Both the position numbers and the translations under genes were made by a program. The notes under the pieces are model-generated. The model was given only the letters and a program-made list of their open reading frames with translations. It made no database searches and was not told where the DNA came from. Shown here in pieces: positions 11,057 through 24,733 of a DNA stretch of 64,000 nt; within the stretch, counting starts at the first letter, position 1; the number at the start of each line of letters is the position of its first letter. Origin of the DNA: Eucommia ulmoides (taxonomy: Eukaryota > Streptophyta > Magnoliopsida > Garryales > Eucommiaceae); the NCBI GenBank assembly GCA_016647705.1, contig CM028338.1, forward strand, positions 10,291,240-10,355,239, in the 5' to 3' direction.

Positions 11057-14000
11057 TCAAGCAGAAAAAGCTTCTTTCAAACATGACCTCATGATCTTCC
11101 CAAGCTTGGAACAAGCATCAAGACACAGCTCCATAGCCTGAACATACCAACAGACATTAGATTCAATTTCAGCAAGGCTTAAAAAAAAAGGGAGATAAAG
11201 GGGTATATAAATAGAGGGATTCTGGGTGAATAATCCAATACTTAAAATTTCTGCCCATGCAATTCACAAGCAAAATATTGTAGCGATTTTCATGTGATTT
11301 TCGTGTAATACAGTGGCTTTGGACTTTTTACAGAAATACTGGACTTCTCAAAAAGTTATTCTAGCAAATGGGGTGGGTCACTAAAATTGACACACATGAC
11401 AAAAAAAAAAAAAAAAAAGAAAAAAAAAAGAAAAGAAAGAGCAACTGTATATAAAACGAGAAAAACAAGTTACGTACCTCGTGAATTGTTGGGGTGGACC
11501 ATTCTCCGGTAAGAGTGAGTTGCGTAACCTCATTATGAGAAGGCATGCAAGTAATCATAAGGCTTCCGTCTTGATAGCTTTCTTCCTCCGAAATTGGATC
11601 AATCACAAGGTTCTTCCCAAGACAAGACTAGTAGTAACGCACAAAAAATAAAAAAGGTAAATTTCAAATGCATGACTACAGGTGAAGAACTCTTCTTTGG
11701 AGAGAAAAAACGAGGGTGTGTTTGGGTGAAAGTTTGATTTGGATAAGGGATTTATGAAGTTCACAAGTTAAAAATTCTTCATTCGGTTCAGAAAGGAATT
11801 CGTAAATTTCCTTAGAATTTAAAAATGTGATTCACATGGAGTGAAATGACGTCTCGAAGTACCTTTTTCTCGAGGTGAAACTAAATCAATAAAATTTTAA
11901 ATTTCAAAAAACAAAAATACCCAATCAACGATTTCCCAAATGCCGGAATTTGAAAATTCAAAATTTCAAATTCCCATCATTTCTAATTCCACCAAGTTTA
12001 ATCTAACAATTTCAAAATCTCTTATCAAAATCAAATCCACCCAAAATCTTTCATCCAAACACCCCCTAAGAGAACCAGCACTACTTTTGCATCAAACATA
12101 TCTAGAGCTTGCTTTTGAACTTTTATGGGGGGGAAAAGGCTCATTAGACTGAACTTGCAAATGAAATTGTAATAAGAAAAGAAAATGTGTCTCTGAAGCA
12201 CAACATACCACAGAAACCGAGGTAACCAAATCATACATCATAATCCCTGCATCTGCTAAAGCAAGACTAGCACATGATATGATAACAGAAAGATCACCTG
12301 CAATCATGGTGTATGGAGCTCATTAACAGATCAGTCAATAACAAAATATAAAAGTGACCATGTTACTACAGTTAATTCAACTACCGATCGGCATAATTTC
12401 ACATTAAGATCAGTAATTGACCACAACTCAGTTCAGCAAATAATGTACCAGTACTTGTACATATGATTAACCAACAAAGAAATTAGGCGCTATCGAACAC
12501 TTGGGAAAAAAAACAATAACAAAATAGAAGAAAGAAATTAAGAAGCGCCATTGAACACTTGGAAAAATAAAAAAATAAAAAAAATAGAAGAAAGAAGATA
12601 ATGAACCAATTCAAGATTAACGATAAACTATGCCTATGTCACATGGAGTTAGCCATGAGTGCAAGATACAGATACGTATCCATGTGTACCAAACTCAACT
12701 AATGTTTATATCCATGACTGGAGGGACATCAGAAAAATTTATACACTTCAATATTTTTTATTGAGGTAAAAATTGCAGTCCTGATGTTCACAAGAATTCA
12801 AAGTTAGGAGGCACGGACACTTCATCAGAGGCAGTGTCAATGTCAGACACGGACACGCCTCCAACACAGCACTGACACATGTCAGACACGTGTCAAGGCG
12901 TATCTATTCTTCTATTATTTTTTTCAGACTTCGACATGTTTTTGACAAGACTGTTGACACGTGCCTAATTTTTCATTATTTTCTCCGACTTCGACACATT
13001 TTCGACAAGGCCATCGACACTTTTCCGACACGCTAGAGGGCGGTGTTGAACACTCCAGAAGGCTCTGTCGATTTTTTTGACCTAGTTTTGCATATTTTTG
13101 GGCTAACTACGACCGGTTTTGCAAATTACATTGTTGTTTAGGGGGGTTGATTTGAAATTTGATAATAAAAAACCCTCATTTATTTACATACTTCGCCTTA
13201 TTGACTATTTGATTAGGAGGACAGAGACCAGCATCAATACTAGCACTGCAGAAATGATCTTTCTCCATCTCTTGGAGCTCTAGCATCCCGTACGCCAAGG
13301 TTTCTAAAAGCAAATCATTTGTATATTTTGCCAACCAAAATCAATTCATGCTACTCGTTTGCAATCCAATGGCCTTCACCTAAAAGATAATGGCCCACTT
13401 TAGATGCATTGATAGACTCTTACAATATTTATTTTTCTCCAACTTTAATCAGGTCCTTGAGTCCTCATAGTTACATGCGGCCATCTCCTACAACTTATGT
13501 GGACTACAACAGTATGAGAACAAAATCTATTAACAAAGCATACATGCGTATTCTGAAATACGATTTATGTGCTTTCCGATACTCACACAAGAAAAATAAT
13601 TACTGGATAATGTGCATAAAAGGGAAGAAAATAATATTGTTATGACATAAAATCCTATCAAAACCCTGCCATTGTATTCAGCAAATATACCAGTGCGATA
13701 TTGACATGTTGAACAAATTATTGTAATTTTGTGAGGATAAAATGGTCACAAACTAGTTGACAACATAATTTGTGCAATGCAAAGTAGGAGTTTTAACTTA
13801 CTGCCACCAGATTCCAAGACCAATGCAAAGACATCAACAGTTGTCTTAGGGAAAGTATCGAGTATTATGGCACCCTCCAAAGCTTTATGCAGTATCGACG
13901 AGAATTCTTTGTTGTCTGATCCCTGCCAGCATGAAAACCTTAAACCATATGGTACAGATAATTAAAGAAGAGATATAAGAGAAGGATCAGAACATCACTA

Positions 14001-17000
14001 ACCACACACCTGTCCACGAACTGGGGATGAAAAAGTTGTATAAGTGACATTACAATTTAATCGCCCTACATCACTGTACATCATTGCCTTTTTACTTTCC
14101 CTTGGCCCGAATCTGAACCAGAAAAAGATCATATGGACCATTATGGCTTTAGCATATTTTGGGATGCAAAACAAGTTTATATGGGAAAAAGACTTTGCCA
14201 ATGTCCATATCTAATTACTCCTAAAGCTTTTGTCTTCATATTATCCATCGACTCATAGACAAAGAATAAATTATTTAGGCACCATTACATGTTATTTTAA
14301 GTAATTTCATAATCGAAAAAGTTCAAAAGCAGAAGCAAAAACAAAAATTTATTTGATAATGTAGATACAATATCTTAGTATTATATAAAAAATTGATCTC
14401 TTAATCCCAAAGAATTATGTAGAGAGTTGAGAAAATTGGGTAGAGAGGTCCTAATTCATCAATCTCTTAACATATAAAAAAAAAACAACCCAGTGGACTA
14501 GGCTCCCGCCGTTGTAGGGTCTAGAGAAGGTCTGATGTACACAACCTTACTGATGCATACAGAGAGGTTGATAATCTCTTAAAAATATAAAAATCGAAAA
14601 AAAAAATTATTTGTCAAAAAAAGTAATTTTACTCTTGATTTTTGAAAGTATTATGGAAAAACGCAAAACAAACGCTAGTCTTATTTTGAAGTACTTTTGT
14701 ACTTGAAAACAAAAGATTTACTTCAAAAAAGTGTTACTAAACGGTGCCTTAGTAACTAAACAGTTGACATTTCTCAAAAGCCTCTCCAACAGGCTGATTA
14801 TTTACCCTACTATTTTCATGATACAAAAAAGTTCACAAGTCAAAAAGACAAGTAATTTCACATTTTCATTATATCATATTCCAACCATCTGAATGGTTCC
14901 ATTATCTACTAAGATTCAAAAGGACATTGACATGAAGCAGAAATAGATTCTCAAAATTGAGAATTAAGATTTGATAAACAGAAAACAAATAGGACCCTCA
15001 GAGGCAACATTCACATGAACACTTATAAAACAGTACATTATGACATGAATTCTATAAACACCCATGGCATCTAACCTATAGTGAAAAAGATAAAAACAGG
15101 AAAGAAGAGATTTATACTCACACGGATACAATGACCTTTGTGCTTCCAAACTCTGCATAAGCTGATCCTGAAGCTGAATTTACTGCTCCAGTCCTTAAAA
15201 CTGCAAACCAAAAACGTTTCTGGTAAGTTAATCACAGTGACAACTTCACAATGCCTCCCATTTGATTCAAGAAAAAAAATCAAGATTTCTGATACATAAG
15301 CAGAGCAAACCGATCAAGTAAGGGCGCATGTTGTGTAGTCAAGGACCATAAATGAAAAAATTAGTTGAAGATTCATATATAAAGCTAAATTATCGAGTCC
15401 ATAACGAAAAATCAAGCCATCTCACAAATCCTAAGGATCTAGAAATTCACACAAATGAATCAAGAAAGACACCAAATAGAGTAAAAGAAAAAGTACATCC
15501 AAGCCTAATATGTATAACAACACATGAAGCATCAAGTCGGATTTTATAAAGAGAAGCAACAAGGGTGAATCCCGACTATCATGACTGCCTAAATAAATCC
15601 AAGCAGTTAGTGGCTTAAAATATAAAAACTATCTAAGATCAAAGGGTTCAAACAGAAATTTTAGCATAAAAGGCATAATATTTCACATATTTACTGTCAC
15701 CACATAAAAGAGTGTCTTAATATCTCAATAAACCACAGAAAGGACTACGGATATCACAATCAGAACTCAGAAGTACTAGAAACAATAATGAAATAATCCA
15801 TGAACTTCAGAAAAATGAATAGAGTTACAAGCTCAAGGAGCTATGTAACTAACAGGCTCAATAAGAACATAAAACCAAGGAACCTAAGAACAAATACAAG
15901 AGGTAAAAATTTCACAGAAGGATATGGAACATGACTAAGGAAGCTAAAAGAATGTCCAGAGGTACAATACCAAACTGAGGGGTCTACTCGAAGACATAAA
16001 TAACCTTTAGAATTAATGACTTCCTAATCGATCATAAAACATGAAGCAAAGGGCATATATTTATCAACATCTTCAAGCCAATTTTATAAATCCATAGATG
16101 CTTCAAGTTAGTCCATATTTTATAAATGCTGCCATATGCACATATAACACATTATACAGGCATACTAGGGATTCCCCGTGCTTAAAGGCACTAGATTAAT
16201 TTTTTAATTTATAAGTGTAAATATTAAATAAATTGATCAATTAAATACAAATATAAATTTAAAAGGTACAAAATATAATTTAATTTAACCGTCTTAGAAT
16301 TGCGGTGTGAAATTTTTGGACAGCAAGTTTCTCCCAAAAAAATTGTTATTAGCCAATCTCATCCATCCATTTTCCCCAAATCAATCCCAACCCTTAATGA
16401 AAACACATTTTAAATAGATTACTAACCCATTGCCATAAAATGTAGGGTGACACTAAATTCATGTATCACTATCCATTGTCTTGCAATGATGCAAAAGACA
16501 CCAATAAAAAGTATAGTTGCCAGTGTAGGAGGAAACAAACACCCTCGTTTATGTTTATTAATCCCTAGATCACAAAGAATGATTACACACTAAAACTAAG
16601 TGAATTATTGTACAGAGTAGAAAACATGCATAAGGCAAGCAAATTCTTGAATTTACATAAAAAGATATAGAAAGCCACATAAACCAATACCGGTGTCCAT
16701 CAGTAAGTCAAACGAACAGCGACTAAATGAATAAGAACAAGACGCCCCCAAAACCACCTAAGAACTTGTGAAATTAAAAATAAGGATGACGAATTTAAAT
16801 GTGAGAACAACTGAATAGGATCAAATCTGAAAAAATGCACACACAATGGAAACTAATTCCAACATTTGATTCTTCTTTGAGGAAATATAATGTGTGCAGA
16901 GAGAGAGAGAGAATACAGGCAGGGCGGCACTGGTGGAAGCCACGACCGTCGGGGCGAACCCAATCGACGTCAGCAAAAACGGGAGGTCTCTTCTTTCTCG

Positions 17001-17055
17001 CTAGTGTCGTCGACGGAGAATAAGTCGCCGGAGTAATTCCTGCTTTTCCTGCCAT
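11057..17055 (-). CDS. RRP41L: Exosome subunit, RRP41-like/MTR3 type
   Basis: Seven exons on the minus strand: 17055-16917, 15200-15122, 14112-14010, 13922-13802, 12297-12209, 11627-11478 and 11137-11057. Every junction is GT-AG and the phases agree, giving 762 bp and 253 aa. The protein is an RNase PH-fold subunit of the RNA exosome, which degrades or trims RNA 3' ends. Landmarks are DWVRPDGRGFHQCRP (about residue 31), a GSAYAEFGSTKVIVS strand, FGPRESKK, LESGGSDLSV, ALADAGIMMYDLV and CMPSHNEVTQL. These match my memory of Arabidopsis RRP41L (At4g27490), the plant MTR3/EXOSC6-like protein, over its whole length. The start at 17055 is chosen because homologues begin MA-K; an upstream in-frame ATG at 17154 would add low-complexity residues. 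Most metazoan and plant RNase PH-like exosome subunits are structural rather than catalytic. Introns carry a MITE and a SINE-like fragment. AATAAA overlaps the stop codon. Confidence 0.93.
11714..12066. mobile_element. MITE in RRP41L intron 5
   Basis: The ends are inverted copies of a GTGTTTGGGTGAAAG-type terminus: GGGTGTGTTTGGGTGAAAG at 11714 and its complement ending CCAAACACCCCC at 12066, with further inverted similarity (GATTTGGATAAG against CTTATCAAAATC) inside. No transposase. This terminus is common in plant hAT-type MITEs. No clear TSD was found. Confidence 0.65.
12800..13080. repeat. GACAC-rich interspersed repeat in RRP41L intron 4
   Basis: A segment with many copies of GACACG, GTGTC and related short words (CAGACACGGACACGCC, CACATGTCAGACACGTGTC). 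It is unlike the rest of the intron in composition, so it is probably an inserted repeat, but I cannot name the family. Confidence 0.4.
14487..14572. mobile_element. SINE-like fragment in RRP41L intron 2
   Basis: Begins after an A run with CAACCCAGTGGACTAGGCTC and continues CCCGCCGTTGTAGGGTCTAG, then ATGTACACAACCTTACTGATGC. This word order matches what I remember of the plant Au-type SINE. About 85 bp remain, with no polymerase III boxes visible, so it is a fragment. Confidence 0.5.
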
Positions 17056-18480
17056 TAGCGTGTTCCCGTGGGGAGCTGATTGGTTCTCTCTCTCTATCTC
17101 TCTCTCCCTCCCTCCCTCTCCACAACCAGGTTTTGAAACAGTGGAAGGAAGCACCAGACTATAGGCTTTCGGCTAAAGAGGCTTCCGGACATGGCTTGTG
17201 ATTGTATTATCTACTACAAAGCCCAGCCACGGCCGACAGCCCACTGTGTAGAAAAGTTAAAAATTGTGTGAAATAGTGAATTGGGCAGTCTCAATTTAAA
17301 CCTTTATTTAAATTACTTATTTAATCTTAAATTTGGTATTTATTTTTAATTTGATGAACTTCAATTTCTTACTTTAAATTTCATAACTTTACTAAAGAAT
17401 TCTAAAAAAATTCTTAAGAATTCATTCTATAAAAAAAAAAAAAATGTATTCTCTCGATCAGTTCATCATCTTCACTTTGATTTCACATCTCTCTCTTATT
17501 CAAACTTCAACAACAAAGATAAAATTTTCTCTCTAAAATAAGGGAATGAAAAAAAATTCGATAATGGAAAATTAGAATAGAAATAGATTAGTGTGAAGAG
17601 GGATATCAATTCTATAAGTTAAAACATATTTTACATTTGAGACATTTTCAACCAGATATCTAAAAATCATTGATTAAAATATTTTAAAGACATTTTCAGC
17701 CATTAGATTAGATCCAATGGCTAAAATCATGGAACTCCTAATAAATTATCTCAACAAATAAACAACCGTTGATTTAAAACATGATACTCCCAACAAACTT
17801 TCAAGTCAATATTTTATATTTGCAATATTTTTTACCGTTAGAGAAAATTTAAATCATTGATTTATATTTGGTTCAGAAATTAAATAAAAAACACTCCAAC
17901 ATTTTTTATTTTTTTTTATAATTAATGTATTGAACTAAATAGGACATTCAACATTAAGAGAATCCAAATAATGAAATTAAAATTATAATTGAATTCCAAT
18001 ATACTGTCAAACAATAGAATTCAATATCATGGAATTACAATTTCTAGAATTCTAATTCCAGAATTGTAATTTCAATTCCATGCCACCAGAAACTACCTAA
18101 GAATTTTAGATTTCACTTATAGAGTCCAAATTGCAATTCTATGTTCTAGAGTTGAATTATTCTTCTTCTTCTTCTTCTTTTTTATTTTTTTATTTTTTTA
18201 TTTTTTAAAAGTAAAATTGAAAAATTGCAAAGTACGATCGACCGAACCCCTGCATTTAGTCAACCGAACTTAGTAGCTAACTAATAAAATTCAACCCAGG
18301 ACAATTCGGTCAACCCAATCCTTAATCCAGTCAAACGATTGGACCAGAGGGTTAAGAAAAAAGAATGGTAAGAAATCAGTCAATCAAAGTAAGCAACCAA
18401 CCAGTCAATCAATTTGGCCAGGGACTTAAATGGCTTAAGAAAGTATGACTATTGGTCGCCTACTCCAATAGAATTTCGGC
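17056..18480. other. RRP41L 5' flank and AT-rich DNA
   Basis: The first 100 bp upstream of the RRP41L start contain a (GA)n tract (17081-17121) and probably the 5'UTR and promoter; no clear TATA box. Near 17935-18105 is an AT-rich stretch with GAATTC-type inverted words typical of a hAT-like MITE. Near 18230-18420 are GGTCAACCGA-type words resembling the Sirevirus LTR palindrome cluster. A (TTC)n run lies at 18161-18179. Confidence 0.5.
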
Positions 18481-18810
18481 CATACTCCTTGTCTTAGAGA
18501 ATTTCATTTTGTCTGTGAGATTTCGTTTTCCAAAACACTTAGTGATTTAAATCTTACTACCCCTAAATTCTAATCAGAGTTATCCTAGAGTTTTAAGATT
18601 AGATTTAATCATTAAAAAAAAATTCTTTCAGAGATTCCTCTTTGTACTTACTTTTAGAGATGAGATATTTGTGTGCAACCTCTGAGAGAATTAAATCTCT
18701 CGTGCTGATTTTGTTCATGTTCAGCTCTCTTAGAAAAGCCGACTCAGATCACGCCTCAGAAATTACAAGTTTTGAGGTTAAAGTATCGAAATAGGTAATA
18801 GTTGGTGAGA
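18481..18810 (+). mobile_element. Copia-X LTR fragment
   Basis: Similar over its length to 52010-52310 in the same orientation (for example TTTTGAGGTT followed by an AAA-rich stretch, and TCTCTCGTG). It is the 3' part of the Copia-X LTR without its end, joined directly to a copia RT fragment. Confidence 0.6.
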
Positions 18811-18812
18811 GG

Positions 18813-19180
18813 TAATGACCCTGCTAACTATGAAGATGCGATGTTAGATATTGAAAGTAATAAGTTATAAACAACAATGAAATTTGAAATCGAATCTTGT
18901 ACACTAACCGAGTCTGAACACTTGTAGATCCACAAGAGAGAATTGTTTGCATGGGGTGCAAATGGATCTTCAATAGAAAACTAAACTTAGATAGTAAAAT
19001 GCACATGTTCAAGTCCAAATTGGTGGCAAGAAGATATACTCAATGTCAAGGAGTTGACTATGAAGAGACCTTTTTGTCTCTCTCTATGTTAAAATCCATT
19101 AGGATTTTATTGGCTAACGACTATAAAATTTGGCAAATGGATGTAAAGACGACTTTCCTCAAAGGAAACATAGAGGAAGA
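18813..19180 (+). pseudogene. Copia reverse transcriptase N-terminal fragment
   Basis: Plus-strand translation, with stops and one frameshift, reads NDPANYEDAMLDIES, then GCKWIFNRKLNLDS, KSKLVARRYTQ, GVDYEETF, SMLKSIRILLA and IWQMDVKTTFLKGN. This is the conserved start of a Ty1/copia RT, up to the MDVKTAFLNG motif. It is cut at 19180 by the Copia-X LTR. No active-site YVDD remains. Confidence 0.85.
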
Positions 19181-20454
19181 TGAAAGGATTAGATATTAAA
19201 ATTAACAAATCTACGCAGCAGAATAAAAAAAATAAATTAAATCACAATTTCATATCCAATTCCTTAAGCCAGATCTAATCGTATTAACATTAAAACAAAG
19301 AATCAGACGATATTAAATTTTTTTAAATATAACTAATGTCTCTTTAGGTACTTCAGCCTCAAAACTGGTAGTTCTAGAGGCGTGATCTGACTAGGCTCTT
19401 CTGACAGCATTTGAACATGAACAATACAATTACTAAATGATTGGTTCTCTTAGAAGTGACACAATTATCTCTCCTTAACAATATCCACACTAAGGATTTC
19501 AGAAGAAGAGTGTTCTTAAGATTTCTAAGATTATATCTAAGTCCAAGACTTTAGGATAAATCCGATTTGAATCTAAGTGGTAGTAAGATTCAAACCAGTG
19601 GTGCAAACTAGAAAACGCAATCTTACATGCATAGAAGACTAGGAGAGAGCAAAGGGAAACCAAAATTATTTATGGCCAAAATTCATGAAGTGGGTGACCA
19701 TCTTGTGGTCTTACACATTATAAATGCAATCCAGGGTTCAAAACCTTGGACCCCTTCTCTTTATTAATTACACTTTAGTCCCTGAATTTCTTAAGTTCAT
19801 CTTACAAACCCTTCCTTTTCAAGGATTTTTCTAACATCAATTCTTTATTGTGTGTGACCCATTAGGTTTATACCAAAAGTTGGATGGTGAAAATAAATAA
19901 ATAATTAATTATTTTACTAATCAATTAATCAATAAAAATTAGAACAATTATAATTTTGCCTTTCTAGATAAAAACACTTTCCCCTTAAGATATTTCCTCC
20001 GACTGTAAGTTAAGTCTAGCCACATATCACAACCATGTCTAGTTGTCAGGAATTTAACCAAGAGAACCCCTACATGTATGATATGTGTATTCCACGATCT
20101 CTCTATCTGTGTACCCGAAAGGATCAACAAGATATGGTTAAGTAAAAAACTCTTAGTCCAATCATATGCATTTTGATTGAAAATATAACCCTTTTTTATA
20201 CTGATTAGAATCTCATCTCAATTATTACACTCCTCTGTCTATATGCTTGGGTGAATTATATTAAATCGAAACACATAGGTTGCGTTTCGTTTTTCTAAGA
20301 GTAATAAATCCCTTCTTGTATAATCGTATATTCACATGCATGCCCCATTATACCCAGTGAATACCTTTGAAGGCTCGTGACTAGAGAAAAACACTCATTA
20401 TTATCAAAGTATAGCAACATATACACGTAATATGCAATACCTTAAATACAAAAG

Positions 20455-22934
20455 TGATGAACCCAAGGTTTTGATGAACAATTAAGTATTGATATTTTTG
20501 GTGGAACTAATTATTTTACCAAGTGTTTCAGATTTAGAGTTCCATGCATTTGATTAAGAAAATAATTTGATGAAGAAAACATAAAGAGTGCAAGATGGAC
20601 ATGACAAAGATATGAAGAGTTTTAAAGACGCTAAAGAAAAATAGGTGAAAATAACTCTTTATTTATATACTTTTAATGCAATTCAAATTAGGATTATGCA
20701 TGACACTTAAAATAATTTAATTCTATGTGTGTCATGATAAGAAGTGATATGCTTAAGATCCTAAAGTGAGATATTATATATGCTCCTTATGTGAAATGAT
20801 TTTGATAATTGATCTAATAGAAAAATGTGTTTTAAAGTATAAAAAGTTATACTTTCGAGTCATTTTGGTCAACTAAGAAAAGCAATTAGTTGACTAATTA
20901 AAATAGTAAGTTTTAGAAGTTAAAATAGAGTTCTACTGATCCAGTCATCAACCAAGAAAAGCAATCAGTCAATCATTTGAACAATAGCTGAAATGGATAA
21001 GGAAGTGAGCACATTGATCTAATCGGTCAACTGAATGAAAAGGGTTGGTCAACCGAATGAGTTAGAAGATGAAATGGTAGAAATTAGAAACACATTGATC
21101 CAATCGGTCAACTGACTTGGCAGGGTCGGTTAACTAAATGATGATGTGCCAACTGCTAAAATGCATCCTGGCACAGTCAGTCAACCGAATGGAACAGGTC
21201 GGTCAACCGACTGCTTTAGTTAGGGATTTGGCTGATTTGGTCTCTTGGTAAAAAAATATCCATTTTTTATGTTCCAAGAGAGGAATTTGGAGGATTTAAA
21301 TGTATTTCGAATATGAACAACTTATTTAGTAATCTCTATTGATATGGTCCACATATTTTGAGATTTTCTTAATTTAAATAATTTAATACTATTTCTGTGG
21401 TTTTAAATTGTGAATAATTTTATGGACTTAAATGTGAGATTTAAAAAATATTCTTAAGTGGAACATAACTATAATGAAATGTTATTATATATGGGATCTT
21501 AAAGTGTCATTTTATGGCATATTTTTGAGAAACTAGTTGTTGGAGGGCTAGTTATTGGTCTATTAATAGAGACCTGCGGGAATTTAATTAGACATCGAGA
21601 ACATCACTTTGAGATTTTATAAGAGTGAGATTTTTGCTGAGATTTTTATGAGAGATTTTATTCAAGTTCTTGATCTAAAGCGCTTGTTGTTAGACGTCAC
21701 CGATTTGAGTTCTACTTGTTATATTGTCATTGCCTTCGGTGTTTTCCCGGTGAGATCTATCTAAGCTTTGTTAATTCACTTTAAAATTTTATTTATCTTG
21801 ATTGCTTGGTATAAGATTGTTAGTAAAATCATTTTGAACTTAAAAACATGAAAATCTTTTTTAAACGATTTCTGCTTGTTTATGATTACATGCTAAATTT
21901 GTGCTACACACTTTATTTATTAAAAAGATTTTAATTGCATCACATTATATATATCATGTAGTAATTATTAGAGACATTAATCGAGTATATCTGTATTAAG
22001 GTAGTAGAAGTTCCTCGTGGGAAGAAACTCATATTTTTTGTATCTATAAATTTGAGTGGATTAGACACGTTTGGGACTGTGTTTGGTCAGGGTAACTAGG
22101 TTTCGATATTGTTTCTATGAAAAATATTAGGGTTTGATATTTGTCCTGGTAAAAATGTTAGATATTTTTTTCCCTTTAAATGAATTAGGTTTTGATTCAT
22201 CTTGTAATTGAATTATTTTTTGAGTGATTAGTAAAGGTTCATTGTTCTATATGAAAAGAATAAGTGAGAGAATGTTAGGTTTATCTTTATCCTAGTAAAA
22301 AGATAGGGTTTATCCTTGGCTTATAAAAAGAGTAAATTGTAAAGGTTGATTTTGTGCCTATAAAAGAATCGTGAGTTATAAGGGTTTGATTCCTATCTGG
22401 TAAATGAATCAGGGGTTTAGTTGATTGCAAATCGTTGTGGAGCTCAGGGGACTGGACGTAGGCAAGATTAGCTTAACTGAACCAGAATATATTCTTGTGT
22501 GTTGTATTGATTTATTATCTAGAGCAAATTACCTTTTAGACCCTCTGACTAATGACACGTTTCTATATAGTCCAATAAGTTTTTTCATTTCAGTTTAAGC
22601 CCTCTATGTAATTGGTTTTTAATGGTCTTTCTGTTAGTTTTTCCATCCAAATTGATAGGATTGATGACATGTGCACTGCATATGACTTTTTTAAAGGGTT
22701 TTTTTTTGTTTTTTTTTTATATTTTTTTCTTTCTTCTTCTCTCTCTCTTTCTTCCTCAGCAATTCCGCCACATCGTTCTCTATCTATGGACCTCTTTTTT
22801 CTTCCCTAATCCCAACCCATATCTCACTTCTTTCTCCTCCTCATTCGCCAACTCCGACTCCAATTCTGACGATCTCTATGATCCCTAATATGATTGATCT
22901 ATTCACATGGAAACAACCCTCTCTGTATACAATA

Positions 22935-22979
<45 letters not shown>

Positions 22980-23912
22980 CCTCAATAATTTTTTCGCATC
23001 ACTCTCTATCTATGGACCTTATTCTGCTTCCTTCCTCCCAACCCATATCTCACTTTTTCCTCTTCTACTACTGCCAGTTTTGACCCGATTTCGACGATCT
23101 CTATGATCCCCACTACGATGATCTATACGCATGGAAACAACCCTCTCCGTGTACAATATTCTTCTCTCTCTCTTTCTCGGATGAAGAAAATTAAATCTAT
23201 ATCTTTGATTTTCTGGGTTTTTTGGGGGGAGAGTTGGTTGATCGGTAATCAAATTCAATTTTGAGTGTTTTGAGAATTCATTGAATGATATTTTTTGTCA
23301 CTATGGATTTGTTGTTTGAGAAATATATAAGATTATAGATGGTGTTTATGATTTGTAAGAATTTTGTTTCTATTTTTTTATGATAAAAACTGCTTGTTTT
23401 TGTGTTGTTCTTGGAATTTAGCCGACTGTAATTTCCAATCATTTAGTGAGAAAGGAAAGAGAAGAGAGATAGAGAAGAAGAAAGAAAAAAAAAAAAGAGA
23501 AAAAGAAAAGAAAAGAAAAAAAAAAGAAAAAAGAAAAAAAAAATTGTAAAAAGACCAAAAAACCCTTTAAAAAAGTCATGTGCAGTGCATATGTCATCAA
23601 TTTTGTAAATTTGGATGGAAAAACTAACAGAATTACCATTTAAAACTGATTACATACTTAGGGGTCTAAACTGAAACGAAAAAAATTATTGGACTACATA
23701 GAAACGTGTCAATATTTTAAAGGGTTTAAAAGATAATTTGTCTTATTATCTATATTGTGTTTGGGTATGTACTTAGTATTAAACACATATCTGATGCGTA
23801 TCAAGATAATAATTGATTTAGGAAAATTAATTATTTGTGCTTAAGTGTTTAATTGTTAAATTTTTTTTAACTACCTAATTCACCCCCTCTTGGGTAGCTC
23901 TTTAGGCCAAAA
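20455..23912 (+). mobile_element. Sirevirus solo LTR (with MULE inside)
   Basis: Starts TGATGAACCCAAGG and ends with a decayed GGCCAAAA, flanked by the 5-bp duplication AAAAG (20450-20454 and 23913-23917). Without the Mutator-like insert it is about 2.23 kb, the size of the Sirevirus LTRs at 37.8-42.2 and 47.2-49.4 kb, and it is collinear with them throughout. No gag-pol is attached, so it is a solo LTR. It contains a GGTCAACCGA-type palindrome cluster (about 20865-21220). Confidence 0.85.
22522..23742. mobile_element. Non-autonomous Mutator-like element
   Basis: Terminal inverted repeats of about 190 bp (22522-22710 and about 23550-23742) start GAGCAAATTACCTTTTA and GACAAATTATCTTTTA. A 10-bp target duplication TTATTATCTA (22512-22521 and 23743-23752) brackets it; 8-11 bp is usual for Mutator-like elements. 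The uninterrupted LTR copies lack this insert at the matching place. There is no transposase. The interior is pyrimidine-rich and contains a roughly 225-bp direct duplication (about 22750-22940 and 22977-23165). Confidence 0.88.
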
Positions 23913-24097
23913 AAAAGTTCATAGAATACAATTACACGTCAGATTTTCCTTTATAGATGTTCTAGTATCTCATACTAATGGATTGAGAATCATAATTCTC
24001 AAGAGAAAATATCGAATCAAGTTATCCTAGATTGATTAAGACCCTTTTCAAAAATCCAATAACGACTAGGAACAATTTATAATATCGAGTTACCAAA

Positions 24098-24733
24098 TGA
24101 TGTTGCCAAAAATCCATGGTACGTGTTTCAGCCCCTCACGTGTCGGAAACCTCTGCAACCCGCAATCTAACCTGTAAAACTAATTAGTTCTATGGGAGGA
24201 CACCAGTGTGGTGTCGACCAAAGAATCTTCGGCTTAAGAATAAGATCTGATTGCTCTTAAGAAATAATCGAAAGCTTTATTGAGTATATTCAGTATAGTA
24301 TATGAGAGTTGTGTGTTATACCTCAATTCGTTCTGTATACAGAGGTCGTACCTTGGTAATCGTCCCCGCCATGATCTCCTCCATGTACTATACTTAACTG
24401 CAGTGAATGTTCCCTGAGCTCTCATTATGGGATGTCACATTAATCACGTTCCTGCATGGGGAGGGTGGTAGGTGAGGTAACGACTATCTTTTACCTACCA
24501 TCATTGGATCAGGTGATCGGGCCTCACCAAAGGGGCTTTGCCTTGTGTCGAATAAGCCCATGCATGCTTGATCTTTATTAATAGGCCAGGCACCTCATTT
24601 TTTGGTTGTTAGAGTAGCCGATCCATGAATAACTACTGGGCTACTACTCATGGGTCGAGTCTCGCCGGAAGCCCGGATCCGGTATTCCTCCATCGTCTTC
24701 TTAAACTCATGGGCGGAAATGTTTCTCACATCA
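24098..24733 (-). repeat. 3' LTR of the Tat-type gypsy element
   Basis: 636-bp direct repeat of 34663-35299. It is bounded by TGATGT and ACATCA, with the target duplication CCAAA on its left. Confidence 0.88.

Noticed and set aside
17053-17154. Upstream in-frame ATG of RRP41L at 17154
   Set aside because: It would add 33 low-complexity residues encoded by a (GA)n/(TC)n tract. Homologues start at the position of the ATG at 17055.
22612-23639. Ser/Leu- and Lys/Glu-rich ORFs
   Set aside because: They come from (CT)n and A/G tracts inside the Mutator-like element.
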